Under the pieces are notes generated by a model. The model saw only the letters and a program-made list of their open reading frames with translations, did not search any database and was not told the origin of the DNA. This document shows positions 42,092 to 50,495 of a stretch of 64,000 nt of DNA, piece by piece. The position numbers and the translations under genes are program-made. The stretch spans positions 34,780-98,779 of the forward strand of contig NZ_LZSG01000027.1 in assembly GCF_001665395.1 (NCBI RefSeq), written 5' to 3'. Each line of letters begins with the position of its first letter. Position 1 is the first letter of the stretch. The stretch comes from Mycobacterium sp. 1164966.3 (GTDB taxonomy: Bacteria > Actinomycetota > Actinomycetes > Mycobacteriales > Mycobacteriaceae).

Positions 42092-43108
42092 CTACGACGC
42101 CAGGACGTTGACTCCGTACTGGAATGCGCCGGGTAGCAGCGCGCACACCGGCACGATGCTGCGGCGTGCCGCCTGCGGCGCGCTGACCAGCACCAGGCCG
42201 CGGGTGAGCCAGCGGTAGTTCCGTGTAATCCGTTGCCAGGCAGCCTCATACGACCCCGGTGCATCATCGGCGATGGCGGCGACCGCGGCGGCGGCCTGCT
42301 TGACTCCCAAGCTGATGCCTTCGCCGGTCAGCGCGTCCTCGTATCCCGCTGCGTCGCCCACCAGCAGCACGCGTCCTGCGACCCGCCGCGAAACCACCTG
42401 CCGCAGTGGGCCGCAGCCGCGCGCCGGTCCGCGATTCGCACCCTGCAAATGCCGCGATAACTGTGGGAACCAGGCGAGGTCAGGCCGCCCACGAGACAGG
42501 ATTGCCACGCCGACCAGATCCGGTTCCACTGGTGTCACGTACGCCTCGCCCCAACGAGACCAATGGACTTCGACGAACTCCGACCACGGCGCCACCCGGT
42601 AATGCCGGCGCACGCCGTAGCGTCGCGGCGTTCCGGCCGTCGCTTCGATTCCTACTGCGCGCCGGACCGACGAATGCAGACCGTCGGCTGCCACCAGCCA
42701 TCTGGCGTGCACACCGGCAGCCGTCACTCCGTGCGCGTCCTGTCCGACGCTGGTAACCCGCGCCCGAATCCAGTCCGCGTCTTCTTCTTTGGCCCGGGCC
42801 GCCAGCGCGGCATGCAACGTGCTGCGTCGGACACCCCGGCCAGGCCCGGCGCGAAACCGGGCCGGCGCCCGACGGCGTTCACTCACATACTCGATCCCCT
42901 GGAACGGCAGGCCGGCCGGGTCCACGCCGAGCGACGCCAATTCCGCCAGACCCCCGGGCATCAGCCCCTCGCCGCACGCCTTGTCGACCGGGCTCTCCCT
43001 GGCCTCGACCACGATCACCGAAAGTCCAAGGCGCCGAGCGTATAACGCCGTCGCCAGACCTGCGGGCCCGCCGCCGACGATCAACAGGTCGGTGTCGTAG
43101 GCGGTCAT
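42092..43108 (-). CDS. FAD-dependent oxidoreductase (Rv1138c-like, geranylgeranyl-reductase type)
   Basis: The ATG at 43108 overlaps the stop of the ICMT-like gene by 4 bp. The 338-residue protein has the FAD motif V-G-G-G-P-A-G-L-A-T near residue 11, C-G-E-G-L-M-P-G-G, and the second FAD motif L-L-V-G-D-A-A-G-Y-E-D-A-L-T-G-E-G-I near 265. Length and neighbour agree with Rv1138c of M. tuberculosis. An FAD hydroxylase next to an ICMT-type methyltransferase is also the pairing found in alkylresorcinol/alkylquinone tailoring (SrsB/SrsC), where a type III PKS is the third partner; none is in the window. Confidence 0.88.
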   Translation of the reverse strand: MTAYDTDLLIVGGGPAGLATALYARRLGLSVIVVEARESPVDKACGEGLMPGGLAELASLGVDPAGLPFQGIEYVSERRRAPARFRAGPGRGVRRSTLHAALAARAKEEDADWIRARVTSVGQDAHGVTAAGVHARWLVAADGLHSSVRRAVGIEATAGTPRRYGVRRHYRVAPWSEFVEVHWSRWGEAYVTPVEPDLVGVAILSRGRPDLAWFPQLSRHLQGANRGPARGCGPLRQVVSRRVAGRVLLVGDAAGYEDALTGEGISLGVKQAAAAVAAIADDAPGSYEAAWQRITRNYRWLTRGLVLVSAPQAARRSIVPVCALLPGAFQYGVNVLAS

Positions 43109-43605
43109 GTATATCCCAGCGCGGAATTCTCCACCCGGATCCGCACGGTCAGCAGGATGGCATTGGCCAGCGTAAAGCCGACGGCCGTCAGCCATGCGGT
43201 ATGCACCAGCGGCAGCGCAAAACCTTCGGCCACCACGGCAACGTAGTTCGGATGATGCAGCCACCGGTAGGGCCCACGGTGCACCAGAGGCGCGTCGGGT
43301 AGCACGATCACCCGGGTGTTCCATCGCCGGCCCAGCGATGCGATGCACCACCAGCGCAGTCCCTGACTGAGCACCGCCACGGCCAGCATCGGCCAGCCGA
43401 GCCACCCGATGAACGGCCGGTGCAATGCCCATGTTTCGGCGATGCAGCCCAGCAGTAACGCGGTGTGGAGGGCAACCATCACCGGGTAATGGGCCCGACC
43501 GAGTTCCCTGCCGCCGTGGGCAAAGGACCATTGCGCATTGCGCTTGGCTACCACCAGCTCCGCAAGGCGCTCGACCGCGACGGCCAGGATCAGCAGGTAA
43601 TACAC
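43105..43605 (-). CDS. Isoprenylcysteine carboxyl methyltransferase-like membrane protein (Rv1139c-like)
   Basis: The GTG at 43605 gives 166 residues, the same length I recall for Rv1139c. There are four to five hydrophobic segments and the ICMT signature R-G-P-Y-R-W-L-H-H-P-N-Y near residue 118, which binds S-adenosylmethionine in this family. It should methylate a lipophilic carboxyl or hydroxyl group at the membrane. It is translationally coupled to the FAD oxidoreductase gene downstream. The 180-bp gap to the divergent gene at 43786 holds both promoters. Confidence 0.88.
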   Translation of the reverse strand: MYYLLILAVAVERLAELVVAKRNAQWSFAHGGRELGRAHYPVMVALHTALLLGCIAETWALHRPFIGWLGWPMLAVAVLSQGLRWWCIASLGRRWNTRVIVLPDAPLVHRGPYRWLHHPNYVAVVAEGFALPLVHTAWLTAVGFTLANAILLTVRIRVENSALGYT

Positions 43606-43785
43606 GGGTCTATCACTACCACTCGAGTAGACCCGGTGTTCCGGTCCATGTAGTGACTCACGTAACGGCCGCGGTACCGGTTCAAAGCTCGGCAGCGCGA
43701 GGGTGCGCAAATGTACGCGTGTGACGGCGTGTCGTCGTACAACATGCGCGCTCGCGCGAAAAACCGCCCAGGTAGGTTGGATCTC

Positions 43786-44931
43786 GTGCGGATTCTCGTC
43801 ACCGGTGCCACCGGCTACATCGGATCGCGCCTGGTCACCGCCCTGCTGGCCGACGGCCACCAAGTGCTGGCGGCGACGCGCAACTCCGCTCGACTCAAGC
43901 GGCTGGGCTGGTTCGACGACATAACACCGGTGGCTCTCGACGCGTCGGATCCCGCGTCAGTGCGGGCTGCGATGCAGGCCGCGGGCCCGATCGACGTGGT
44001 GTATTACCTGGTACACGGCATCGGCCAGCCCGGCTTCCGGCAAGCCGACAAGGCGGCGGCAGCCACCGTCGCAACGGCGTCCAAGGAGGCCGGTGTGCGG
44101 CGCATCGTCTACTTGGGCGGCTTCGTGCCCGAAGACCAAGCGTTGTCCGAGCACCTGTCCAGCCGGGCAGAGGTTGCCGAGGCCCTGACCGTGGAAGGCG
44201 GTCCGGAATTGGTCTGGTTGGGTGCCGCGCTCATCATCGGCGCCGGGTCGACTTCGTTCGAGATGCTGCGCTATGTCGGCGACCGCTTCCCGCTGATGCC
44301 GATACCGGACTGGATGGACAATCCGATCGACCCGATCTCCATCCGGGACGTGCTGCACTACCTGGTGGCCGCGGCGGACTCAGACCGGGTGGCTGCCGGT
44401 GCCTATGACATCCATGGCCCCGACACCACGTCCTACCGGGAGTTGCTCAAGGCGTATGCCCGGGTTTCCGGCAGATGGCACGCTGCGCTGCGGGTGCCCA
44501 GGGTTCCCCCGGCGCTGGCGTCGCGGGTGACGGGTCTGGCGCTGCCGGTGCCGCAGGGACTGGCCGAAGACCTGGTCGAGTCGCTGGATCACCCGATGCT
44601 GGCTTCCGATGCCGGGCTGCGGGATCGGGTGCCCGATCCGCCCGGCGGGCTGCTGGGCGTCGACGACGCCATCGGACTGGCGCTGGCCAACGGCTCGCAC
44701 CGGCCCCGGCCGGTCAACGCCCTGGCTGACCCGCATCACCTCGCCGACAGCGATCCGGCATGGGCTGGCGGTGACGCGTTACGCATCCGGCGGCTCTTCC
44801 GGACGCTGACGCCCCCGATCGCGCGGCCCACGCTGGGACTGGTCGATTTAGTGCCCGGTCCGCTCGCCGGAGCGCTTCGGACCGGCCTCGAAATCCTGAT
44901 CACCCTGACCCCGAAAGTACGCCCTGCATGA
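43786..44931 (+). CDS. NAD(P)-binding atypical SDR protein
   Basis: The GTG at 43786 gives [16 protein letters not shown], an extended/atypical SDR Rossmann motif. The 381-residue protein continues with [11 protein letters not shown] and R-R-I-V-Y-L-G-G and shares many blocks with the gene at 45651-47027 ([16 protein letters not shown]), so the two are paralogues. This copy lacks the C-terminal roughly 100-residue DUF2867-type domain of the other and ends in a short hydrophobic tail instead. No catalytic YxxxK is evident; it may be a sensor or carotenoid/lipid reductase-like protein. Confidence 0.8.
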   Translation: MRILVTGATGYIGSRLVTALLADGHQVLAATRNSARLKRLGWFDDITPVALDASDPASVRAAMQAAGPIDVVYYLVHGIGQPGFRQADKAAAATVATASKEAGVRRIVYLGGFVPEDQALSEHLSSRAEVAEALTVEGGPELVWLGAALIIGAGSTSFEMLRYVGDRFPLMPIPDWMDNPIDPISIRDVLHYLVAAADSDRVAAGAYDIHGPDTTSYRELLKAYARVSGRWHAALRVPRVPPALASRVTGLALPVPQGLAEDLVESLDHPMLASDAGLRDRVPDPPGGLLGVDDAIGLALANGSHRPRPVNALADPHHLADSDPAWAGGDALRIRRLFRTLTPPIARPTLGLVDLVPGPLAGALRTGLEILITLTPKVRPA

Positions 44932-45650
44932 CCCAGACCGAGACTCCGTACCGGACCGGCGTCATCGCCGAAATGCGCCGCGCGATCACCAATGTCGCTG
45001 TGCCACACCATGAATCGCCTGGAGTGGTGCGGCGCAGGCGGGTCGTCGTCGGTATCACGCTGGTGATCGGCGCGGTGCTGCTCGGCTTTTCGTTGCGGCG
45101 CCATCCGGGTGAGACGAGCTTCTACTGGCTGACGCTGGCGTTGGCCGCTGTGTGGCTGTCCGGTTCGTTCCTGTCCGGGCCGCTGCATCTCGGCGGTATC
45201 TGCTGGCGCGGCCGCAACCAGCGCCCGGTCATCACCGGAACCACTATCGGGTTGTTGCTCGGGGGCGCCTTTGTCGTGGGTGGACTCGTGGCCCGCGAGA
45301 TTCCACCCGTAGCGCACTTGATCAGCCGGGTGCTGCAATACGCCCATCAGGGGTCGTTCTTCCTGATCGTGCTGATAACGCTGGTCAACGGCATCGCCGA
45401 GGAAGTCTTCTTCCGCGGCGCGCTCTACACCGCACTGGGCCGGCGCCATCCGGTGCTCATTTCCACCGTGTTGTACGTCATCGCCACTCTGGCCAGCGGG
45501 AACCCGATGCTGGGCTTCGCCGGAATCATTCTCGGCACCGTGTGCGCGTTCGAGCGCCGGGCCAGTGGTGGGGTGCTCGCGCCGATGCTGACCCACTTCG
45601 TGTGGGGCCTGATCATGGTGCTGGCACTGCCGCCGCTGTTCGGCGTCTGA
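44928..45650 (+). CDS. CPBP-family intramembrane metalloprotease/prenyl endopeptidase-like protein
   Basis: The ATG at 44928 overlaps the previous stop (ATGA). The 240-residue protein has about six membrane segments and the CPBP (CAAX protease, Rce1-like) motif E-E-V-F-F-R near residue 163, followed by the H-F-V-W-G motif near 224, which supply the active-site glutamates and histidine. It may cleave prenylated or membrane peptides; many bacterial members have immunity or protein-maturation roles. It could be the positional counterpart of the membrane protein Rv1140, though lengths differ. Its stop abuts the convergent gene's stop with no spacer. Confidence 0.85.
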   Translation: MTQTETPYRTGVIAEMRRAITNVAVPHHESPGVVRRRRVVVGITLVIGAVLLGFSLRRHPGETSFYWLTLALAAVWLSGSFLSGPLHLGGICWRGRNQRPVITGTTIGLLLGGAFVVGGLVAREIPPVAHLISRVLQYAHQGSFFLIVLITLVNGIAEEVFFRGALYTALGRRHPVLISTVLYVIATLASGNPMLGFAGIILGTVCAFERRASGGVLAPMLTHFVWGLIMVLALPPLFGV

Positions 45651-47027
45651 CTATCCGGCCGCGGCAACGGTTCGCGCCAGCGCGCGTAACGCGGCGCCAT
45701 GCAAGGGGCGCAACACAAACCAGTAGACCCGGCCCCGAATGCCGCGGGGAAACGCGATCGCCCGCTGCGTGTAGCGGTTGCCCCCGCGATCTTGTGGTGT
45801 CACGGTGATCTCCAGCCACGCCTTACCCGGCGAGCGCACATCTGCCTGCAGCCGCAGCCTGCCGCCCGGCTCACGCTCCGCGATGTGCCAGCGCTGGACG
45901 GACGGGTCTCGCCGCGGCGCGAGGGGAAACCATCGGTTGCCGTTCGCAGCCTTCTCGGCCGTCTTCCAGATGTCGTCGGGCTGGGTTGCGGTCACCGCGG
46001 TCCGTACGTCGGTGTAGACGGCATCGCCCGCCCAGTCCGGGTCGCTGGGCAGAAGATCGGCGGGCTTGGACTCCAGCGAAACCCAGGTCGCATCGGCCAG
46101 GCCACGCGACGCCTGGTCGAGCGCCAACGACACCGCTTGGCGGTAGCCGGTCAAGCCGCCCGGCGGGGGCTCGATGATCCGGTCGACATCGAAGTCGCGC
46201 ATCACGGCATCGCATTCCAGCGATTCGATCAGGGGGCGTGCCAGGCCGGGCGGGATGGGCGTCACCAGTCCGACCCACAGACTGGCGATCGTCGGCGTCA
46301 GGAACGGCAGCACGATCAGATAGCGCTGGTGCAGCCCCGCCACCTCGGCGTAGACCCGCATCATGTCGCCGTAGTTCAACACGTCGGGGCCGCCGATATC
46401 CCACGTCCGCGAGCACGGCACCGCTGCGGTTGCCGCCGCGACCAGGTAATAGAGCACGTCGCGCACCGCAATCGGCTGAATCCTGTTGTGCACCCATTTC
46501 GGCGTGGTCATCACCGGCAACCGTTCAGTGAGATGCCGGATCATCTCGAACGATGCCGACCCGGACCCGACGACTACTCCGGCCTGCAGCACCACCGTCT
46601 CGATGCCCGAGTCGATAAGAGCATCACCGACTGCTTTGCGTGATTCGAGATGCGGCGAGAGCCTTTCCCACTGTGGGTGCAGACCGCTGAGATACACGAT
46701 GCGGCGCACGCCGGTGCTGCGCGCGGCGGCCACGACGTTGCGCACGGCGCGGGCTTCCTCGTCGGCGAAATCTTTGGACGTACCCATCGAGTGGACCAGG
46801 TAGTAGACGACGTCGATGCCGTCGAAGGCCGCGCTCAACGACTCGACGTCACCCAGGTCGCCTTGCGCTACTTCGATGCTCGCGCGCCACGGAACGCCGT
46901 CCAATTTTCCCGGGGTGCGGGCGAGCGCGCGAACGCGGTGACCCTCGGCCAGCAGTCGTGGCACCAGCCGCGCACCGATGTAGCCGGTCGCTCCGGTGAC
47001 AAGGCAGGAAATTTGTTCGGCCGGCAC
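45651..47027 (-). CDS. NAD(P)-binding SDR protein with C-terminal DUF2867-type domain
   Basis: The 458-residue protein starts at GTG 47027 with [12 protein letters not shown] near residue 10. The Rossmann half contains [10 protein letters not shown] and R-R-I-V-Y-L-S-G-L. The last 120 residues ([28 protein letters not shown]) match the DUF2867 domain that follows such Rossmann domains in mycobacteria. It is a paralogue of 43786-44931. The function is unknown; a membrane or quinone-linked reductase role is possible. Confidence 0.85.
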   Translation of the reverse strand: MPAEQISCLVTGATGYIGARLVPRLLAEGHRVRALARTPGKLDGVPWRASIEVAQGDLGDVESLSAAFDGIDVVYYLVHSMGTSKDFADEEARAVRNVVAAARSTGVRRIVYLSGLHPQWERLSPHLESRKAVGDALIDSGIETVVLQAGVVVGSGSASFEMIRHLTERLPVMTTPKWVHNRIQPIAVRDVLYYLVAAATAAVPCSRTWDIGGPDVLNYGDMMRVYAEVAGLHQRYLIVLPFLTPTIASLWVGLVTPIPPGLARPLIESLECDAVMRDFDVDRIIEPPPGGLTGYRQAVSLALDQASRGLADATWVSLESKPADLLPSDPDWAGDAVYTDVRTAVTATQPDDIWKTAEKAANGNRWFPLAPRRDPSVQRWHIAEREPGGRLRLQADVRSPGKAWLEITVTPQDRGGNRYTQRAIAFPRGIRGRVYWFVLRPLHGAALRALARTVAAAG

Positions 47028-47103
47028 GGGTCTCCTCTTATTCTCTGTCGGTCATTCGGAGCCGATGCGAGGGAGGATTGCCGATTCGGCGTGCTTTAAA
47101 AGG

Positions 47104-47916
47104 TCAGGTGTCGGTGAAGGTGGGGTCGCGGCGCTCCTGGAAAGCCTTTGTGCCCTCTTTGAAGTCGGGCGCCTGCAGCAAACCGGACTGCCCGTGGAAT
47201 TCGCGTTCCAAAGTGGCATCCAACTCGGTCAGGGTGGCGGCGTTGATCGCGTCCTTGGTCTTGGCGAAGGCCACCGCCGGCCCGGCCGACAGCCTGGCGA
47301 TCACCTTGGCCACCTCGGCGTCGAACTCGTCGGCCGGGAAGACCGCGCTGACCAGGCCCCAGGACAGGGCTTCGGTGGCGGGCAATCGCTCGGGCAGCAA
47401 CGCCATCCGCATCGCCCGGGTACGACCGACAGCGGCGGCGACCAACGCCGACGCGCCGCCGTCGGGCATCAACCCGATCTTGGTGAAGGCGAGCATGAAA
47501 AACGCTGTCTCAGAAGCCAATACGACGTCGCAGGCCAGGGCAATGGAGACGCCGACACCGGCCGCCGGACCCTGGACGACGGCAACCACCGGATGCGGCA
47601 GCGCCACGATGGCCCGGATCAGCCGGTTGATCTCGAGGATGATCTCGTCGGGCGGGACTCCGCCGCCGTCGGACACGTCGTCGGCGCTGATGCCCGCACC
47701 GGAGCTGAAGCCGCGGCCGGCTCCGCCCAGCCGCACCACCTTGACCTCCGGATCGGTGGCGGCGCACTCCAGCGCGTCGGCCATCCCGGTGATCACCGGA
47801 ATGGTCAGCGAGTTGAGGCTGTCGGGTCGGTTGATGGTCACCGACAGCACGCCGTCGGTCAACGCGACGTCCAGACCTGCGACAGGGGCGAGGGTGGTGA
47901 TTCCTGAATCCGGCAT
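47104..47916 (-). CDS. Enoyl-CoA hydratase (EchA10/EchA11-like crotonase)
   Basis: The ATG at 47916 gives 270 residues. Crotonase motifs: S-S-G-A-G-I-S-A-D near residue 72 (oxyanion half, with Ser replacing the more common Cys/Ala), [13 protein letters not shown] near 115 and [11 protein letters not shown] near 140. The place directly before mcr on the opposite strand matches echA11-echA10 of M. tuberculosis, where two such genes lie; only one is seen here. It hydrates enoyl-CoAs, probably methyl-branched ones given the racemase neighbour. Confidence 0.92.
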   Translation of the reverse strand: MPDSGITTLAPVAGLDVALTDGVLSVTINRPDSLNSLTIPVITGMADALECAATDPEVKVVRLGGAGRGFSSGAGISADDVSDGGGVPPDEIILEINRLIRAIVALPHPVVAVVQGPAAGVGVSIALACDVVLASETAFFMLAFTKIGLMPDGGASALVAAAVGRTRAMRMALLPERLPATEALSWGLVSAVFPADEFDAEVAKVIARLSAGPAVAFAKTKDAINAATLTELDATLEREFHGQSGLLQAPDFKEGTKAFQERRDPTFTDT

Positions 47917-48007
47917 GCGCTCCACAGTAGGTGACCGGATGCAGGGCCCCCGACCGCGGCTGCGAAGATGCGAACAACGTCGGAGCGGACGAAAGGTCGG
48001 TAAACCC

Positions 48008-49105
48008 ATGGCGGGACCTCTGAGCGGGTTGCGTGTTGTCGAATTGGCGGGGATCGGGCCGGGCCCGCACGCCGCGATGATTCTCGGTGACCTCGGCGCC
48101 GACGTGGTGCGTATCGATCGCCCCTCGAGCTTTGCCGCGGGTGGCGGCGGAGGCACAGCCAAAGACGCGATGTTGCGCAACCGCCGCGTGGTTACCGCCG
48201 ACCTCAAGTCCGACGAGGGCCGGGAGCTGGTCCGCAAGCTCGTCGCCAAGGCCGACGTGCTGATCGAGGGTTTCCGCCCCGGGGTCACCGAGCGGCTCGG
48301 CCTGGGCCCCGAGGACTGCGCCAAGATCAACGACAGGCTGGTCTACGCCCGGATGACCGGCTGGGGCCAGACCGGCCCGCGCAGCCAACAGGCCGGCCAC
48401 GACATCAACTACATCTCGCTGAACGGCATCCTGCATTCGATCGGCCGGGTCAACGAGCGTCCGGTGCCGCCGCTGAACCTGGTCGGCGACTTCGGTGGCG
48501 GCTCGATGTTCCTGCTGGTCGGCATCCTTTCCGCGCTGTGGGAGCGGCAAACCTCAGGCAAGGGGCAGGTCATCGACGCGGCCATGATCGATGGCTCCAG
48601 CGTCCTGGTCCAGATGATGTGGGCAATGCGGGCGACGGGCATGTGGAACGACGTCCGCGGCACCAACATGCTCGACGGCGGCGCGCCCTACTACGACACC
48701 TACGAGTGCGCCGACGGCCGCTACGTCGCCGTCGGGGCCATCGAGCCGCAGTTCTACGCCGCCATGATCGCCGGACTCGGGCTGGACGCCGCCAGCCTGC
48801 CGGCCCAGAACGACGTGACCCGGTGGCCCGAGTTGCGCGCCTTGCTGACGCAGGCCTTCGGCAGCCACGACCGCGACCACTGGGCCAAGGTGTTCGCCGA
48901 TTCGGATGCCTGCGTGACGCCGGTGCTGGCGTTCGGGGAGGCACACACCGAACCGCACGTCACCGAGCGGAACACCTTCTATGAGGCCGACGGCGGCTTG
49001 CAGCCGATGCCGGCTCCGCGGTTCTCGCGGACCGCACCAGGCATGCCGCGCCCGCCGGCGGCACCGGTGACCGATGCCGAAGAGATACTTCGCGACTGGG
49101 TATAG
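48008..49105 (+). CDS. mcr: Alpha-methylacyl-CoA racemase
   Basis: The 365-residue protein is nearly collinear with M. tuberculosis MCR (Rv1143) as I recall it, starting [20 protein letters not shown]. The catalytic His131, Asp161 and Glu246 match His126, Asp156 and Glu241 of MCR, with a constant shift of five from a Gly-rich insertion after residue 43. It interconverts (2R)- and (2S)-methyl acyl-CoA esters, needed before beta-oxidation of branched chains and sterol side chains. It is divergent from the echA gene (91 bp between starts) and followed by its usual SDR partner. Confidence 0.97.
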   Translation: MAGPLSGLRVVELAGIGPGPHAAMILGDLGADVVRIDRPSSFAAGGGGGTAKDAMLRNRRVVTADLKSDEGRELVRKLVAKADVLIEGFRPGVTERLGLGPEDCAKINDRLVYARMTGWGQTGPRSQQAGHDINYISLNGILHSIGRVNERPVPPLNLVGDFGGGSMFLLVGILSALWERQTSGKGQVIDAAMIDGSSVLVQMMWAMRATGMWNDVRGTNMLDGGAPYYDTYECADGRYVAVGAIEPQFYAAMIAGLGLDAASLPAQNDVTRWPELRALLTQAFGSHDRDHWAKVFADSDACVTPVLAFGEAHTEPHVTERNTFYEADGGLQPMPAPRFSRTAPGMPRPPAAPVTDAEEILRDWV

Positions 49106-49112
49106 TCCCGAC

Positions 49113-49126
49113 CAACCAGTAGGTTG
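49113..49126. promoter_or_regulatory. Inverted repeat upstream of the Rv1144-like SDR gene
   Basis: CAACCAGTAGGTTG has perfect 5-bp arms around AGTA. It lies 36-49 bp before the ATG at 49162, in the only gap between mcr and the SDR gene. It is a plausible TetR-type operator, but arms this short can arise by chance. Confidence 0.3.
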
Positions 49127-49161
49127 ACAGACTCGGGCAAGGAACTAGGAGAAGGACTCGC

Positions 49162-49914
49162 ATGGAGATCAGGGACGCCGTCGCCGTCGTCACCGGAGGA
49201 GCGTCAGGCCTGGGCCTGGCCACCACCAAGCGTCTGCTGGACGCGGGCGCGCAGGTGGTTGTGCTGGACCTCAGGGGCGAAGAGGCGGTTGCCGAACTCG
49301 GCGAACGTGCGCGTTTCGCACAGGCCGACGTCACCGACGAGGCCGGCGTGGCCGCGGCCCTGGACGCGGCGGAGTCGATGGGCCAACTGCGCATCGTGGT
49401 CAACTGCGCGGGCACCGGAAACGCCATCCGGGTACTCAGCAAGGACGGCGTCTTCCCGCTGGACGCCTTCCGCAAGATCGTCGACATCAACCTGGTCGGC
49501 ACCTTCAACGTGCTGCGGCTGGGCGCCGAGCGGATCGCCAAGACCGAACCCATCGGCGAAGAGCGCGGCGTCATCGTCAACACCGCCTCGGTCGCGGCGT
49601 TCGACGGCCAGATCGGGCAGGCCGCCTACTCCGCATCCAAGGGCGGCGTCGTCGGCATGACCCTGCCGATAGCGCGCGACCTCGCCAGCAAGAACATCCG
49701 GGTGGTCACGATCGCGCCCGGGTTGTTCGACACGCCGCTGCTGGCCGGTCTGCCGGAGCCGGCCCGGGAATCGCTGGGCAAGCAGGTGCCGCACCCGTCA
49801 CGGCTGGGGAAGCCGGACGAGTACGGCGCCCTCGCCGTGCACATCATCGAGAACCCGATGCTTAACGGCGAGGTCATCCGTCTGGACGGCGCCATCCGGA
49901 TGGCACCTCGGTAA
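49162..49914 (+). CDS. SDR, 3-hydroxyacyl-CoA dehydrogenase type 2-like (Rv1144-like)
   Basis: The ATG at 49162 follows AGGAGAAGG. The 250-residue SDR has T-G-G-A-S-G-L-G near residue 12, N-C-A-G-T-G for [13 protein letters not shown] for the active Ser region and Y-S-A-S-K. The N-C-A-G and F-D-G-Q-I-G-Q blocks place it with 17-beta-HSD10/HADH2-like enzymes. Order and size match Rv1144 after mcr. It oxidises 3-hydroxyacyl-CoA, likely 2-methyl-branched, in the same pathway as mcr and the echA gene. A strong hairpin follows directly. Confidence 0.93.
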   Translation: MEIRDAVAVVTGGASGLGLATTKRLLDAGAQVVVLDLRGEEAVAELGERARFAQADVTDEAGVAAALDAAESMGQLRIVVNCAGTGNAIRVLSKDGVFPLDAFRKIVDINLVGTFNVLRLGAERIAKTEPIGEERGVIVNTASVAAFDGQIGQAAYSASKGGVVGMTLPIARDLASKNIRVVTIAPGLFDTPLLAGLPEPARESLGKQVPHPSRLGKPDEYGALAVHIIENPMLNGEVIRLDGAIRMAPR

Positions 49915-49920
49915 CTCCGG

Positions 49921-49978
49921 CGAGCAGACGCAAAATCGCCTGAAAACATGGGTTTTCAGGCGATTTTGCGTCTGCTCG
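49921..49978. terminator. Perfect 27-bp hairpin after the SDR gene
   Basis: Arms 49921-49947 and 49952-49978 are exactly complementary over 27 bp around a four-base loop (ATGG). The stem core is AAAATCGCCTGAAAAC. It starts seven bases after the SDR stop. No U-run follows, so it is either an L-shaped mycobacterial terminator or a repeated intergenic palindrome. Confidence 0.7.
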
Positions 49979-49991
49979 GCAGGCAAAACAA

Positions 49992-50023
49992 AAGCCCCCG
50001 ACAACTTGGCGTGTCGAGGGCTT
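49992..50023. terminator. Second hairpin downstream of the first
   Basis: AAGCCCCCGACA and TGTCGAGGGCTT pair with one mismatch around an eight-base loop. It is followed by TGCGTCTGCTCGGCA (50025-50039), a direct copy of 49967-49981 from the first hairpin. Two hairpins plus a repeated arm suggest a composite terminator or a repetitive element. Confidence 0.55.
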
Positions 50024-50116
50024 CTGCGTCTGCTCGGCAAGCGAACTATCGACGGAACCAATGCTGGACTCGGGGGTTGGCTATAAGCAGCCGTGCGAAC
50101 ATACCCATCGGAGTGC

Positions 50117-50254
50117 TCAGCTTGCTGTAGGCAGCGGGTGCCAGTCGTCAACCTGCTCTGAAGTCTCGCCTTCTACCAGCATGTCGCCGTGGTAGAGAGC
50201 CTCGAAGTCAGCCTTGATGACGTCGGCACTCGTCTCGTCGATCCACATGACCAT
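50117..50254 (-). CDS. Possible 45-residue small protein
   Basis: A minus-strand frame reads M-V-M-W-I-D-E-T-S-A-D-V-I-K-A-D-F-E-A-L-Y-H-G-D-M and ends P-L-P-T-A-S. The amino acid make-up is balanced and unlike the Arg/Pro-rich noise typical of wrong frames in this genome, which is the main reason to list it. I recognise no family. The rest of the 49915-50495 gap shows hairpins and the mmpL promoter only. Confidence 0.35.
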   Translation of the reverse strand: MVMWIDETSADVIKADFEALYHGDMLVEGETSEQVDDWHPLPTAS

Positions 50255-50495
50255 GAGCGTATGAGTCGCTATTAAGGAATCTTTGAGTCACGATTCGGAA
50301 AATGGTGGCAATTATTACCGCTCGGTAGGGTGACGCCGCCCAGCAGCGCCGGGAGGCGATCTCCAGCGGCATTCCCAGCCAATATCGGCAACTTCGTGAA
50401 CCATCGGGTCCCCGTTTTCGTACCTGTAGCAGGCGTCTTTTCGACACCTGTTCAGTTAAGCGCAGCGGCCAGCGTCGCAGCGGAAGGAACTCGTC

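Noticed and set aside
43105..47027. Possible type III polyketide synthase gene expected beside the ICMT/FAD pair
   Set aside because: No chalcone-synthase-like Cys-His-Asn protein is encoded on either strand in this interval.
47078..48007. Long in-frame extension before mcr
   Set aside because: It runs antisense through the echA gene and is Ser/Arg/Thr-rich; the ATG at 48008 matches the conserved MCR N-terminus.
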